DNA of 64,000 nt from Verrucomicrobiota bacterium (GTDB lineage Bacteria; Verrucomicrobiota; Verrucomicrobiia; Methylacidiphilales; UBA1321). The stretch is taken from positions 1-64,000 of the forward strand of contig JABDGH010000005.1 of NCBI GenBank assembly GCA_013286145.1. The letters are read 5' to 3'. Shown here one piece after another: positions 1 through 8,868 of the stretch (positions within the stretch are counted from its first letter, which is position 1; every line of letters begins with the position of its first letter). The position numbers and the translations under genes were made by a program. Under the pieces are notes generated by a model that saw nothing but the letters and a program-made list of their open reading frames with translations, ran no database searches and was not told where the DNA came from.

Positions 1-329
1 CCATTCGGTGCATCGGGTGAATCGGCGGCAGAATCGGTCTTCACGCGGGTAATCGCCTCTGCCAGTTCCGGTGAAACTTCCTCGTCGGCGTCGATGCTCA
101 GCACCCATGAATGTAAGGCTTGATCGAGCGCGAAATTTTTCTGGCCCACATACCCGAGCCATTCCTGCTGCACCACACGCGCGCCAAATTCACTGGCGAT
201 TTTAACCGTCGCATCGGTGCTTTTCGAATCGACCACGAGAATTTCATCCACCAATGGCGCAATGCTCTTCAGGCAGCGCGGCAGGTTGCGTTCCTCGTTC
301 AAGGTGATGATGCACGCGGAGATTTTCAT
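1..329 (-). CDS. Glycosyltransferase family 2, N-terminal part (cut by window edge)
   Basis: The translation begins MKISACIITLNEERNLPRC and continues with the GT2 nucleotide-sugar signature EILVVDSKSTDAT and then LSIDADEEVSPEL, which carries the metal-binding D-x-D. This resembles the WaaE/KdtX-like GT-A enzymes that add sugars to the LPS core at the cytoplasmic face of the inner membrane. About 109 codons are visible; the 3' part lies beyond base 1. The ATG at 329 overlaps the TGA of the heptosyltransferase gene by four bases (ATGA), so the two genes are probably translationally coupled in an LPS-core operon. The family is clear; the sugar and acceptor cannot be told from this fragment. Confidence 0.88.
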   Translation of the reverse strand, partial: MKISACIITLNEERNLPRCLKSIAPLVDEILVVDSKSTDATVKIASEFGARVVQQEWLGYVGQKNFALDQALHSWVLSIDADEEVSPELAEAITRVKTDSAADSPDAPN

Positions 330-1315
330 TTCAGCATCGCCTCCCCCGCCTCGATAACCATCTCGGGCATGATGCTTGTCATGCACGCGAAATCGATCGG
401 ACATTCGCGCAGGAAACAGGGGCTGCACGGCACATGATGCCGCAGCACTTGCGTTCGCGATCCGAGCGGGCCGGTGAGTTGCGGTTCAGTCGAGCCGAAG
501 ATGGCGACGGTTGGCACGTCCAGCACGGATGCCACATGCATCGCGCCGCTGTCGTTGCAAAACACAAGCTGTGCGTTTGCCAGTGCCGCCATGAATTCCT
601 CCAGCGAAGTTTTCCCCACGCGATTCTCCGCTTCCGGTAATTGCGCGGCTAATTCCGCCGCCAGAGATGCGTCGCCAGCGGCTCCGAGCAGGATAATCCG
701 CGCCTCGTGCTTCGCGGTGAAGTGGCGCGCAACCGCGAGAAATTTTTCGACGGGCCAACGCTTGGCGGGACCATATTCGGCACCCGGACAAATTGCCACG
801 GTTATGCGTGAATCGGTTGCAGGCGTGACAATCTCCTTCCGTAATTCGGGTATCGAGGCATCGCTGGGGCCGCCCAAGGCGGTAACCAGGTCGAGATAAT
901 AAAACTTTTGATGTAAACGGACGGGATTACGCGCCGGAAGCGGCACAGCGTAAGTCAGCAGGAATTTGCGTCCTCCCCGCGCGTAACCGATCCGTTGTGG
1001 AATCCCGGCCAGTCTTGCTTCAGCAGCGGAGCGCAACGAATTGGGTAGCAGTATCGCGGAACCGAATTCCCCCGCCCGCAGTTGACGTGCCGTGGCCAGG
1101 AGATTTTTGGGCTGCGTCAGGACGAGAACCTGATCGACGAAGGGACACGCCTGCCACAGCGCTGCCAGTTTTTCCGGTGCGGCAACGACCAGCGGATCGC
1201 GCACCAGCATGGTCTTCAAGTTGCGCACGGCGGGCAAAGCCATCACGGCATCGCCCAGCCAGTTCGGGCTGCGCACCACGAGCGGGCCGTTTAGATGAAA
1301 GCCTGATTCGGTCAC
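326..1315 (-). CDS. waaF: LPS heptosyltransferase (WaaF/ADP-heptose type, GT9)
   Basis: This 329-residue GT-B enzyme of the GT9 family would transfer L-glycero-D-manno-heptose from ADP-heptose to the LPS inner core. The N-terminal motif RSPNWLGDAVMALPA (about residues 15-29) is the WaaF signature. The C-terminal donor site CNDSGAMHVA starts near residue 253 and is followed by FGSTEP. A cysteine-rich stretch (PCSPCFLRECP) near the end is common in WaaF-like proteins. The start is a GTG at 1315; no better ATG exists upstream of the first motif. Its stop overlaps the start of the downstream GT2 gene. WaaF is a better fit than WaaC or WaaQ, but the exact acceptor is inferred. Confidence 0.88.
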   Translation of the reverse strand: MTESGFHLNGPLVVRSPNWLGDAVMALPAVRNLKTMLVRDPLVVAAPEKLAALWQACPFVDQVLVLTQPKNLLATARQLRAGEFGSAILLPNSLRSAAEARLAGIPQRIGYARGGRKFLLTYAVPLPARNPVRLHQKFYYLDLVTALGGPSDASIPELRKEIVTPATDSRITVAICPGAEYGPAKRWPVEKFLAVARHFTAKHEARIILLGAAGDASLAAELAAQLPEAENRVGKTSLEEFMAALANAQLVFCNDSGAMHVASVLDVPTVAIFGSTEPQLTGPLGSRTQVLRHHVPCSPCFLRECPIDFACMTSIMPEMVIEAGEAMLK

Positions 1316-1371
1316 AATCTGCTTTTAGCGTGATTCCGCCCGTCGCGCACGGAAGGAATTTTTCCTTCTTT

Positions 1372-1505
1372 CCGTCATTCCGAACGAAACCGAGTCGAAA
1401 GATTATGATCATGCAATATGCTTAATCGAGGTGAAGTTGAGGAATCGGTTTGAAAAAACTCTGCCTCGGAGTAAATACCGATTCCTCGACTTCGCTCGGA
1501 ATGAC
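1372..1505. repeat. Dispersed palindromic repeat, family 1 (degenerate inverted pair)
   Basis: A left copy (1372-1410, CGTCATTCCGAACGAAAC followed by CGAGTCGAAAGAT) faces a right copy (1480-1505, GATTCCTCGACTTCGCTCGG then AATGAC). The intervening DNA also holds an inverted pair, GAGGAATCGGT at 1438 and ACCGATTCCTC near 1476. This is a diverged member of the TCATCC...GAGCTTGTCGA family found at about ten other places in the window. It fills the gap between waaF and tag and reads openly into tag, which makes the tag ORF look longer than it is. Confidence 0.7.
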
Positions 1506-1524
1506 AGCCTCCAATATTCTTTCC

Positions 1525-2082
1525 ATGAAAACCCGTTGTGCCTGGTGCCTCTCCGATCCTCTTTATATCCGGTACCACGACGAGGAATGGGGAGTGCCGC
1601 TTCACGACGACACCCGGCTCTTCGAGATGCTGATTCTCGAAGGCGCGCAGGCGGGACTTAGCTGGCTGACGATTCTCAAGCGGCGCGAAGGGTATCGCGA
1701 GGCCTTCGACCGCTTTAACGCGAAAAAAATCGCGCGATACGACAAAAAGAAAATGGCCACGCTACTAAAGAATCCCGGCATCATCCGCAATCGGCTGAAA
1801 ATTGCCGCCACCGTTGCCAATGCCCAGGCCTTCCTCCATGTTCAAAAAGAATACGGAAGCTTCGACCGTTACATCTGGTCATTCGTGTCGGGGGAACCCA
1901 AGCGAATGCGACGGGAAAACCATAAGCAACTCCCTGCTCAAACGTCCGAGTCTGAAACGATGAGCAAAGACCTGAAAAAGCGCGGCTTCCGTTTCGTTGG
2001 CCCCACCATCTGCTACGCCTTCATGCAAGCCGTCGGCATGGTCAACGATCACGCCGCCGAATGCTTTCGTTATAAAGCTTGA
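1525..2082 (+). CDS. tag: DNA-3-methyladenine glycosylase I
   Basis: This 185-residue cytoplasmic base-excision enzyme removes 3-methyladenine from alkylated DNA. MKTRCAWCLSDPLYIRYHDE matches the Tag N terminus. The zinc-snap ligands are present: Cys5 and His18 at the N terminus, and a His-x3-Cys pair in VNDHAAECF at the C terminus. LILEGAQAGLSW contains the conserved glutamate of the base pocket. An open frame extends upstream to 1450, but those codons come from the palindromic repeat, so the ATG at 1525 is chosen. It appears to be transcribed alone. Length and motifs are normal for the family. Confidence 0.93.
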   Translation: MKTRCAWCLSDPLYIRYHDEEWGVPLHDDTRLFEMLILEGAQAGLSWLTILKRREGYREAFDRFNAKKIARYDKKKMATLLKNPGIIRNRLKIAATVANAQAFLHVQKEYGSFDRYIWSFVSGEPKRMRRENHKQLPAQTSESETMSKDLKKRGFRFVGPTICYAFMQAVGMVNDHAAECFRYKA

Positions 2083-2127
2083 GTTAGGTGATGATTTTAA
2101 AAAAATCTTGACGATATGCTGTTTTAT

Positions 2128-2140
2128 CAGCACTGTGCTG
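2128..2140. promoter_or_regulatory. Candidate BlaI-type operator
   Basis: A perfect 13-bp palindrome, CAGCACTGTGCTG, lies 11 bases upstream of the BlaI-like gene and 14 bases after a TTGACG hexamer at 2108 that could be a -35 element. BlaI-family repressors usually bind short dyads over their own promoter. The sequence differs from the TACA-TGTA core of MecI/BlaI in staphylococci, so assignment rests on position and symmetry only. Confidence 0.4.
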
Positions 2141-2150
2141 GAAAACCAGC

Positions 2151-2543
2151 ATGAAGAAAATTTCCTGGGAACAAAAATTGAGCCGACGAGAACGGCAAGT
2201 AATTGATATTCTCCTTTCTCTTGGCGAGGCGAGCGCTTCAGATATTCGAGGCCGCTTGCCGGAAGCACCTAGTTACTCCGCCGTACGTGCCCTCTTGCGC
2301 GTCATGGAAGAAAAGGGCGTTCTCACCCATAAAAGTGACGGGCCGCGTTACGTTTACAAACCCACGATTGCCCCCGGCAAGGCGCGCCAGTCGATCCTCA
2401 AGCAAGTTCTCGATAATCTTTTTCACGGTTCACGCGAACAGCTTGTCGCCGCTCTCCTCGATACAAGCACAGATAAAATCAGCCGGGAGGAACTCGACCT
2501 CCTGGCCGCCAAAATCAACGAGGCTCGCAAGGCGGGCCGCTAA
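2151..2543 (+). CDS. BlaI/MecI/CopY-family transcriptional repressor
   Basis: This 130-residue winged-helix protein has a typical BlaI body: LSRRERQVIDILLSLGEASA leads into the recognition helix PSYSAVRALLRVMEEKGVLT and a wing with GPRYVYKP. The C-terminal half, with FHGSREQLVAALLDT and a helical tail, is the dimerisation region. BlaI proteins repress their own operon until cleaved or released through a BlaR1-type M56 membrane protein. Such a protein is encoded 10 bases downstream, so the pair is probably one operon. The inducing signal is unknown, because the partner lacks the penicillin-binding sensor domain of classical BlaR1. Confidence 0.87.
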   Translation: MKKISWEQKLSRRERQVIDILLSLGEASASDIRGRLPEAPSYSAVRALLRVMEEKGVLTHKSDGPRYVYKPTIAPGKARQSILKQVLDNLFHGSREQLVAALLDTSTDKISREELDLLAAKINEARKAGR

Positions 2544-2553
2544 CCTAAAAATT

Positions 2554-5500
2554 ATGCCCGATCTCATCTCCTTCCTGACCGATGTCGCTCTGCGCAGTTC
2601 GCTCATTTTGGCGGTTATTTTTGTTTTACTTTTCGTGATGAGTCGGGCCTCGGCCTCAGAACGTCACTTGGTGATGCTTCTGGGCTTGCTCGTTGTGGCG
2701 TTGATACCGGTCGGTTTGCTCTTAAGTCCAAAAATTTCATGGAAGATTCCCTTTCCGCAACAGGCGGAAGTCATGGTTGTTCAAAAAGTAGTCAGCCCTG
2801 TTTTGGAAGAAGGCAGAAATTCGAACGTGCCTCTTTCTTCTTCCGCTATTGAGAGCAAATTTTCTCCATGGGAATTGCTTACGTACGTCAATGGCTTGGG
2901 TACGCTGCTGGGTGCAGGCATGTTGGTGCAAATCATGATCTTGGGACGCGTAGGTTGGTCATGGTGGAAAGTTCGACGTCAGGTCGTGCAAACGCCCCTA
3001 TCCAACGAGGCACTTGATCAGGCGCAGACTTTTGCCGGGAAGAAGGGGATGCCTCCGATTTTTATTTCCGATCAAGTGACGGTTCCGATGCTGGCTGGCT
3101 GGTTGCGACCCGCGATCATTCTTCCGGTCGAAGCGCACAAATGGCCAGCGAAACGTTTGTCGATGGTTCTCTGCCACGAACTCGCCCACTTCAAGCGTGG
3201 TGACGCCTGGATACTCCCTCTCCACTGGCTTCTGCGCATCCTTTACTGGTGGCATCCGATGGTCTGGCTCGCACTGGCTCGACTGCGGCGTGAACGCGAG
3301 AACGCCTGCGACGACCTGGTGCTGAATCAAAATTTCCGGGCCACCGATTATGCCGACCTTATTGTTTTCACGGCACGGCAGATGCGAAGCATTCACTGGC
3401 AAAACGGAGCCCTGGCCATGGCGTCCCCCTCGCATCTCGGAGAACGCATTCGGGCGATCCTCGATCCCTCCCTCAATCGCCGTCCGGCAAGCCGAACTAC
3501 TGGCTTCACCGGCCTCATCCTCGCCTTCTCCCTTGGTTGGCTCTTCGTTGCCGCCAATATTCAGGCCGAGGACAAGCCCGTAATGCCTGAATCAATTATT
3601 GCCACAAACGCATCGGAGCCACAAATAAAACTCAGCTTCAAATTGGTCGAAATCGATGAAAAAACTTATTTGCAAAAAACCAAGGTAATCGATGAGGCCG
3701 TAAAAAACGGTAATATGACTATCTTTTATAATATGCCGGGAGCTTCATTATTATCAGCTCCAAGCGTGACCACGGACTGCGGTATAAAAGCAAGTATCGG
3801 ACTTACAAAAAAGTATTCGATTGAAGACGATGGAGACTCCAATAAAAAAGCCTCATCCCCAATTCACGATATGAATGTCGGAGTCGAGGCCATGATCACG
3901 CCATCTCTTTCTGCGGACGGTAAGATTCGGCTTACATGGAAAACCAAGGTCATCGGAGTCTTGAATGGCGCGGAGGAACCAGAACCCCATTTTTACGTCA
4001 ATGGTAATTCCACACGTAATGCATCAAGCGACAAGTGGGCTTTTTGGATTAATGATGCCAACCTCAGATACAATTATAGTTTGATAGGCTTGATGAACGG
4101 TACCGGCGACAAACTAAAGTTATCCGATCTAAAAAAATCACCCAACCGACTTGCGCTCTTCATAACGGCTCATCTTGTGCAGCACGATGTGGGTGCGGCT
4201 CCGGTTCCCGCTCCAGCCGTGAGAATGTCGCCTGCGCCATCAGGGCCGGGACCTCGGATCGACATGGGCGTGACCTTCGTGGAAATCGAAAAAAAGATGT
4301 ACGAGCAACAGGCCCAGGCGATGGATAAAGCGGTCAAAAATGGTGATGTTCATTTTTTCGATAACCGGGAGGGCGTTGCCGTGGTTCCCAATGCCAAAGT
4401 CAGGTTGGCGGTGGGAAAGCCGGGGTGGTTCTCCAATGGTAAAGTCTTCTCTTACGTTAGCTGCTCAGTCTCGACTGAAAAGAAGGATGGAGTGGCCCCC
4501 ACCACCACGTTAACTGCCAATGCCGTGTTTATCGGCGTCAATGCCGACTTTACCTCCTCAGTTTCTCCCCAAGGCGGCATTCTGCTCGATTCGTCATTCC
4601 AGGTAACCGAGATGCTCGGGTACGATAAATTGGCCTCGAGTTCCGACCGCTATCCGAAGCCTGAATTCCGTGTCACCACTTTCAAGGACAAGAATTGGAA
4701 GATGGCACCGGGAAAAGAGCATGGCTTTTGGGTTAGTGCAACGGATGGCTCGATAAAAAACTGGGCCCGATCTGGGAGATGGCCTGCGTCGTTGGATGAG
4801 ATGATAAAATCCAAGTCGCCATCCCGACTCGCCGTATTTATGCACGCGGAACAGATAACCTCTTCCGCAGGCGTCCGGCCTACCGACCAACCAGCGACGG
4901 CGGAATCAACCGCTGCTAATGGAATGACCCATCTTGTGGCAGACGACGCGAGTATGGTTCCAATCAATCCGCCTGATCCGGCTAAAACAACGTTTTATAC
5001 TCAAATGGAATACTTTGAAATTGACGAAAAGACCTATGCGCAGAAACCCGATGCCACTGAGGTGGCATTAAAAAAAGGTGATATTTCGTTCTTTCGTCAG
5101 CTTGGAACCTTTCGCATTTTAGCGTACCCGGCGGTATATACGAAAGTTAATTGCAAGGCCGTTATCCAGGTTCTTAAGCCGTTTTCTTACCCCGATAAAT
5201 TCGTTCGGGATAATAATGGTAAATTTATTCCGTCTGGAAAAACGAATGACCGGAAATGTGGCATCACGGCGACGATACTTCCCTCGCTCTCTGCCGATGG
5301 CAAAATTTCGCTTGGTTATACTGACGAGATCACCATGTTTGCGGGATGGCTCGAAAAGCCGTCTGGTTCTGGTGAAGAATCGCCCATCTTCAATGTGAGT
5401 GCCGGAGCTTCCAAGAAGCTGGCTCTGGCCGATGGAAAGCCACAGGGCTTGTGGGTGCGGACGAATTCCCCCGGCCTGGATGAAATGATAGGCTTGAAAA

Positions 5501-5586
5501 AAGGAGTCCCCAGCATTCCGTCAATAACTGCTCCTCCGGTAAGAATTGGCGTGATCATAACCGCCAGCAAAGTAAATCAGCCTTAG
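2554..5586 (+). CDS. BlaR1-like M56 membrane metallopeptidase with three repeated secretin-like modules
   Basis: The ATG at 2554 gives 1010 residues; an open frame reaches back to 2203 but overlaps the BlaI gene out of frame. Two hydrophobic helices (about residues 10-60) and another near 120-135 precede the M56 zinc motif HELAH at residues 208-212 and the third-ligand region ERENACDD near 249-254. A further membrane helix lies near 315-335. The exported C-terminal part is unusual: three copies of a ~200-residue module begin near residues 355, 568 and 811. Each opens with a 'F.E(I)(D/E)EK.Y' strand and has a later 'I.PSLSADGKI.L'-like strand in modules 1 and 3. The layout recalls the C-terminal secretin domain. 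It would act as signal-sensing protease for the BlaI repressor; the module function is inferred. Confidence 0.82.
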   Translation: MPDLISFLTDVALRSSLILAVIFVLLFVMSRASASERHLVMLLGLLVVALIPVGLLLSPKISWKIPFPQQAEVMVVQKVVSPVLEEGRNSNVPLSSSAIESKFSPWELLTYVNGLGTLLGAGMLVQIMILGRVGWSWWKVRRQVVQTPLSNEALDQAQTFAGKKGMPPIFISDQVTVPMLAGWLRPAIILPVEAHKWPAKRLSMVLCHELAHFKRGDAWILPLHWLLRILYWWHPMVWLALARLRRERENACDDLVLNQNFRATDYADLIVFTARQMRSIHWQNGALAMASPSHLGERIRAILDPSLNRRPASRTTGFTGLILAFSLGWLFVAANIQAEDKPVMPESIIATNASEPQIKLSFKLVEIDEKTYLQKTKVIDEAVKNGNMTIFYNMPGASLLSAPSVTTDCGIKASIGLTKKYSIEDDGDSNKKASSPIHDMNVGVEAMITPSLSADGKIRLTWKTKVIGVLNGAEEPEPHFYVNGNSTRNASSDKWAFWINDANLRYNYSLIGLMNGTGDKLKLSDLKKSPNRLALFITAHLVQHDVGAAPVPAPAVRMSPAPSGPGPRIDMGVTFVEIEKKMYEQQAQAMDKAVKNGDVHFFDNREGVAVVPNAKVRLAVGKPGWFSNGKVFSYVSCSVSTEKKDGVAPTTTLTANAVFIGVNADFTSSVSPQGGILLDSSFQVTEMLGYDKLASSSDRYPKPEFRVTTFKDKNWKMAPGKEHGFWVSATDGSIKNWARSGRWPASLDEMIKSKSPSRLAVFMHAEQITSSAGVRPTDQPATAESTAANGMTHLVADDASMVPINPPDPAKTTFYTQMEYFEIDEKTYAQKPDATEVALKKGDISFFRQLGTFRILAYPAVYTKVNCKAVIQVLKPFSYPDKFVRDNNGKFIPSGKTNDRKCGITATILPSLSADGKISLGYTDEITMFAGWLEKPSGSGEESPIFNVSAGASKKLALADGKPQGLWVRTNSPGLDEMIGLKKGVPSIPSITAPPVRIGVIITASKVNQP

Positions 5587-5945
5587 TCTGTCTTCCTCAC
5601 ACACAACGGCTGCGTCTGCGTGATCCATTCGGTCACGGGTTGGCCTGCGATGACGTGCTCTTGTAGAATCCGCTCGCAGCGCTCCACCGTCATTCCGCCG
5701 TACCAGGTGCCTTCGGGATAAATCAGGAGCCACGGGCCGCCGACACAGATGCGAAAGCAACTGGCCTTCGTCCGCATCACGGGAAGATTCAATTCAGCGC
5801 ATCGCTTCTTAAGGTAATCCCAGACAACCTGGCCTTCATCGAGCGGCGCGCAATTGGGGCCGAGACACAGAAAGAGATGGCGCTCGGCCTGCGCCACATG
5901 AGCCGCGTCCAACCCCTCGCTGACGGATTTGTATTTTGCGGGCAT
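5583..5945 (-). CDS. Thioredoxin-like (2Fe-2S) ferredoxin domain protein
   Basis: This is a 120-residue protein of the thioredoxin-like 2Fe-2S ferredoxin family, as found alone or in NuoE/HydA-like subunits. HLFLCLGPNC supplies Cys27 and Cys32, and SCFRICVGGPW supplies Cys63 and Cys67. The following LIYPEGTWYG is the usual family strand-turn. These proteins carry one [2Fe-2S] cluster in the cytoplasm; the redox partner is unknown. The gene converges with the M56 gene and the two 3' ends overlap by four bases. It sits just downstream of the PIN toxin gene on the same strand, with only two bases between them, which may be a chance of packing. Confidence 0.85.
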   Translation of the reverse strand: MPAKYKSVSEGLDAAHVAQAERHLFLCLGPNCAPLDEGQVVWDYLKKRCAELNLPVMRTKASCFRICVGGPWLLIYPEGTWYGGMTVERCERILQEHVIAGQPVTEWITQTQPLCVRKTD

Positions 5946-5947
5946 TC

Positions 5948-6364
5948 TTATTGTTCAACAAACGGATTTAAACAATCGACGCCGGAACGCTCAACATCCG
6001 GCTTATTGCTGGTGACCAGCGTCAGTCGATGGTGCAGCGCGGTGGCAGCGAGAAGGCCATCCACGGCGGGCAAGCGCGCGTTGATCGACAACCCTCCCCA
6101 GATATCGCAAATCTCACCCGTGACGGGCAGGATGCGCTGGTCATAAATGGCCTCCACTTCGTGCAGCCATTTTTCCAAGACGAGTGCCGTGGCAACATCC
6201 CTGATTCGGCATATTTCGACACCACGTCGGATTTCACCCATGACAAGCACGCTGGTAAAAAGTTCCTCCGCAGGAGTGGCCTCAAACCAATTCCGCACCG
6301 AACGTGAACACCGTTCGATCTTGCGCAATTCCGAGACGACATTGGTATCGAGTAAAAAGCCCAT
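5948..6364 (-). CDS. vapC: PIN-domain toxin ribonuclease (VapC/FitB type)
   Basis: This 138-residue PIN-domain protein would be the toxin of a type II toxin-antitoxin pair, cleaving RNA with a Mg2+-dependent acidic site. The first acidic residue is in FLLDTNVVSEL near the N terminus, the second in VLVMGEIRRGVE, and the third in LPAVDGLLAATAL, followed by LTLVTSNKPDVE. All three PIN positions are present, so it looks intact. It follows the antitoxin gene with nine bases between them. The NVVSELRK form and the partner type resemble FitB of the FitAB subfamily. Its RNA target is unknown. Confidence 0.88.
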   Translation of the reverse strand: MGFLLDTNVVSELRKIERCSRSVRNWFEATPAEELFTSVLVMGEIRRGVEICRIRDVATALVLEKWLHEVEAIYDQRILPVTGEICDIWGGLSINARLPAVDGLLAATALHHRLTLVTSNKPDVERSGVDCLNPFVEQ

Positions 6365-6373
6365 GGATGAGCT

Positions 6374-6616
6374 TTAGGAGAGATCGACTTCGCGAGGCAT
6401 GTCCCGTGGGCGTTCGAAATCCGCGTCATCGCCCACATTGGGCATCGTCAGCAGAAATTCCTTAAAGTTCATTTTGGGAAGTTGGGATTTTCCGGTGAGC
6501 GAACTGCGCAAAATACGGCGATGCTCCTCTTCCATCGACACGCCGTCCTCGGCGGCCTTCCGCTTTAATTTACGGACGACAGATTCCTCGATGTTGCGGA
6601 CGATAAGCTGGGCCAT
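6374..6616 (-). CDS. Ribbon-helix-helix antitoxin (FitA/StbC type)
   Basis: This 80-residue protein begins MAQLIVRNIEESVVRKLKRK, the ribbon strand and first helix of a FitA-like Arc/MetJ fold, followed by GVSMEEEHRRILRSSL as the second helix. The remaining acidic tail (MPNVGDDADFERPRDMP) is the likely toxin-binding segment. FitA-type antitoxins neutralise the PIN toxin and repress their operon as a complex. A near-perfect dyad lies just upstream (6624-6646), which fits that role. Length and order (antitoxin first) are typical. Confidence 0.87.
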   Translation of the reverse strand: MAQLIVRNIEESVVRKLKRKAAEDGVSMEEEHRRILRSSLTGKSQLPKMNFKEFLLTMPNVGDDADFERPRDMPREVDLS

Positions 6617-6623
6617 GTCTGCA

Positions 6624-6646
6624 AAGTGCTATCAATGATATCACTT
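6624..6646. promoter_or_regulatory. Candidate toxin-antitoxin operator dyad
   Basis: AAGTG-c-TATC and GATA-t-CACTT form an inverted repeat with one mismatch around an AAT centre. It starts eight bases upstream of the antitoxin ATG. Ribbon-helix-helix antitoxins bind such dyads to autoregulate. Assignment is by position and symmetry. Confidence 0.5.
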
Positions 6647-6657
6647 GTCAAGCTGGC

Positions 6658-7626
<969 letters not shown>

Positions 7627-7725
7627 TCAATGCGCTGCCATGAGAGCACGGCGAAACATTTTTAAAAAAAGTTGAAGCTATTTATTGCGCTATGCGTCGA
7701 AGCTGGGACAATACCTTACTCATCT

Positions 7726-8172
7726 ATGAAAATTACTCTACTCACCCCGGCCCTTGCGGCCATTCTGGGTCTCGCTTTGGCCAGCGCCCCCACTACCCTC
7801 CAGGCCCAAACCAACTCGCCTGCGACCACCACGACGGCGCCTGCTCCCGCTCCAAAACCGGCCAAGCCGACCGAATTCAGGGGTACCTTGACGGCCGTTG
7901 ATACCGCCGCGAGCACGATCACCGTCGCCACTCAAAAATCCACCAAGGATACTGAGAAGACCATCGCCATCGCTTCCACGACCAAGGTTAAGAAAGACGG
8001 TAAACCCGCCACTCTGGCCGATTTTTCCGTGGGTGATAAAGTCAGCGGTTCCTACCGCACCGATGATGCCGGCAAGATGACGGCTGCCTCGTTGAACTCC
8101 AAGGCCGCGAAGACTGAACCGGCTCCTGTAACAACGCCTGCCAGCACCCCCGCCTCGACCGACAAGAAATAA
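7726..8172 (+). CDS. Small secreted protein with a DUF5666-like beta domain
   Basis: The ATG at 7726 gives 148 residues and places a clean signal peptide at the start (MKITLLTPALAAILGLALAS, cleavage probably after LQA near residue 26). An Ala/Pro/Thr-rich linker follows. The core, FRGTLTAVDTAASTITV to DKVSGSYRTDDAGKMTA, resembles the small OB-like DUF5666 fold often seen in exported bacterial proteins. A second Pro/Ala/Thr tail ends in DKK. The upstream in-frame start at 7672 would hide the signal peptide inside the protein. Its role is unknown. A strong terminator follows 17 bases after the stop. Confidence 0.75.
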   Translation: MKITLLTPALAAILGLALASAPTTLQAQTNSPATTTTAPAPAPKPAKPTEFRGTLTAVDTAASTITVATQKSTKDTEKTIAIASTTKVKKDGKPATLADFSVGDKVSGSYRTDDAGKMTAASLNSKAAKTEPAPVTTPASTPASTDKK

Positions 8173-8189
8173 CTTCTTAGTTAACCATC

Positions 8190-8227
8190 AAAAAAGCCGT
8201 CGATCTCCGGGTCGGCGGCTTTTTTAT
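8190..8227 (+). terminator. Rho-independent terminator
   Basis: AAAAAAGCCGTCGA and TCGGCGGCTTTTTT form a GC-rich stem with a TCTCCGGG loop and a T run. It ends the 7726 gene and isolates it from the next one. Confidence 0.85.
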
Positions 8228-8267
8228 TGTTTCGGAAAGACTTTCCCAACGCAGCGGGAAGTGGACA

Positions 8268-8789
8268 ATGAATCCCATGAAAAAACGACGTGACAGCGAC
8301 GATGAGAATTCAACGTGGGTCAAAGATTTTTTCCTCGTACTATTGATTTTAGCCGGTCTCGGCTATCTGGCCTATACCCATCAGGAAAGCATCCGGTCGT
8401 TTGATCTAAAATCTCTCAACCTGGAATCGCTCAAACAGTTGGTGGGATTGGGCCAACCGGAAAAAGCGAGTTCTGATACGGCCCCCCCTGCATCGCCGAA
8501 CCCCAACCCGGCTCCAGTCCCAGTTCCAGCCCCGATGGCGGTTCTTTCAACAAATGCGCCCGGAAATCCCGTCCCCGTCGTGGGGCGTCCCCGTTCCATT
8601 TTACCTGCAAAGGATCATTGGACTTGGGTGACTACGGATGGCAAAACCTACCAGGACGTAAAGGTTGAAAAAATTCAGGAGGGCTATGTGACGATTATTT
8701 ACGCCGATGGTGGAGCGCGTATTCCCATCTCCACATTGCCTGAAGAGGTGCAAAGGGAACTCGAATACAATTCCGCGCACGGGCAGTAA
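8268..8789 (+). CDS. Single-span membrane protein with C-terminal 'TTDGKTY' domain
   Basis: This 173-residue protein has a charged N terminus, one transmembrane helix (DFFLVLLILAGLGYLAY, about residues 20-37), a Pro/Ala-rich linker with repeated PNP/PVP steps, and a compact C-terminal domain (WTWVTTDGKTYQDVKVEKIQ to IPISTLPEEVQREL). That last domain, a small SLA1/SH3-like beta unit followed by 'IP.S.LPE..Q', recurs in secreted proteins of Verrucomicrobiota-like bacteria; this is recalled, not checked. It is probably anchored in the inner membrane with the domain in the periplasm. Function is unknown. Confidence 0.7.
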   Translation: MNPMKKRRDSDDENSTWVKDFFLVLLILAGLGYLAYTHQESIRSFDLKSLNLESLKQLVGLGQPEKASSDTAPPASPNPNPAPVPVPAPMAVLSTNAPGNPVPVVGRPRSILPAKDHWTWVTTDGKTYQDVKVEKIQEGYVTIIYADGGARIPISTLPEEVQRELEYNSAHGQ

Positions 8790-8868
8790 GCACAGGAACT
8801 GATTTTCCCGCATCCTCATGACCTCGACTGCATTGACGCGGAGGCCATGAGGAGAAATCCGCAGGAAA

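Noticed and set aside
1450-1524. An earlier Tag start
   Set aside because: The extra codons translate the palindromic repeat; Tag's conserved N terminus begins at 1525.
2203-2553. An extended N terminus for the M56 protein
   Set aside because: It overlaps the BlaI gene out of frame and precedes a natural membrane start at 2554.
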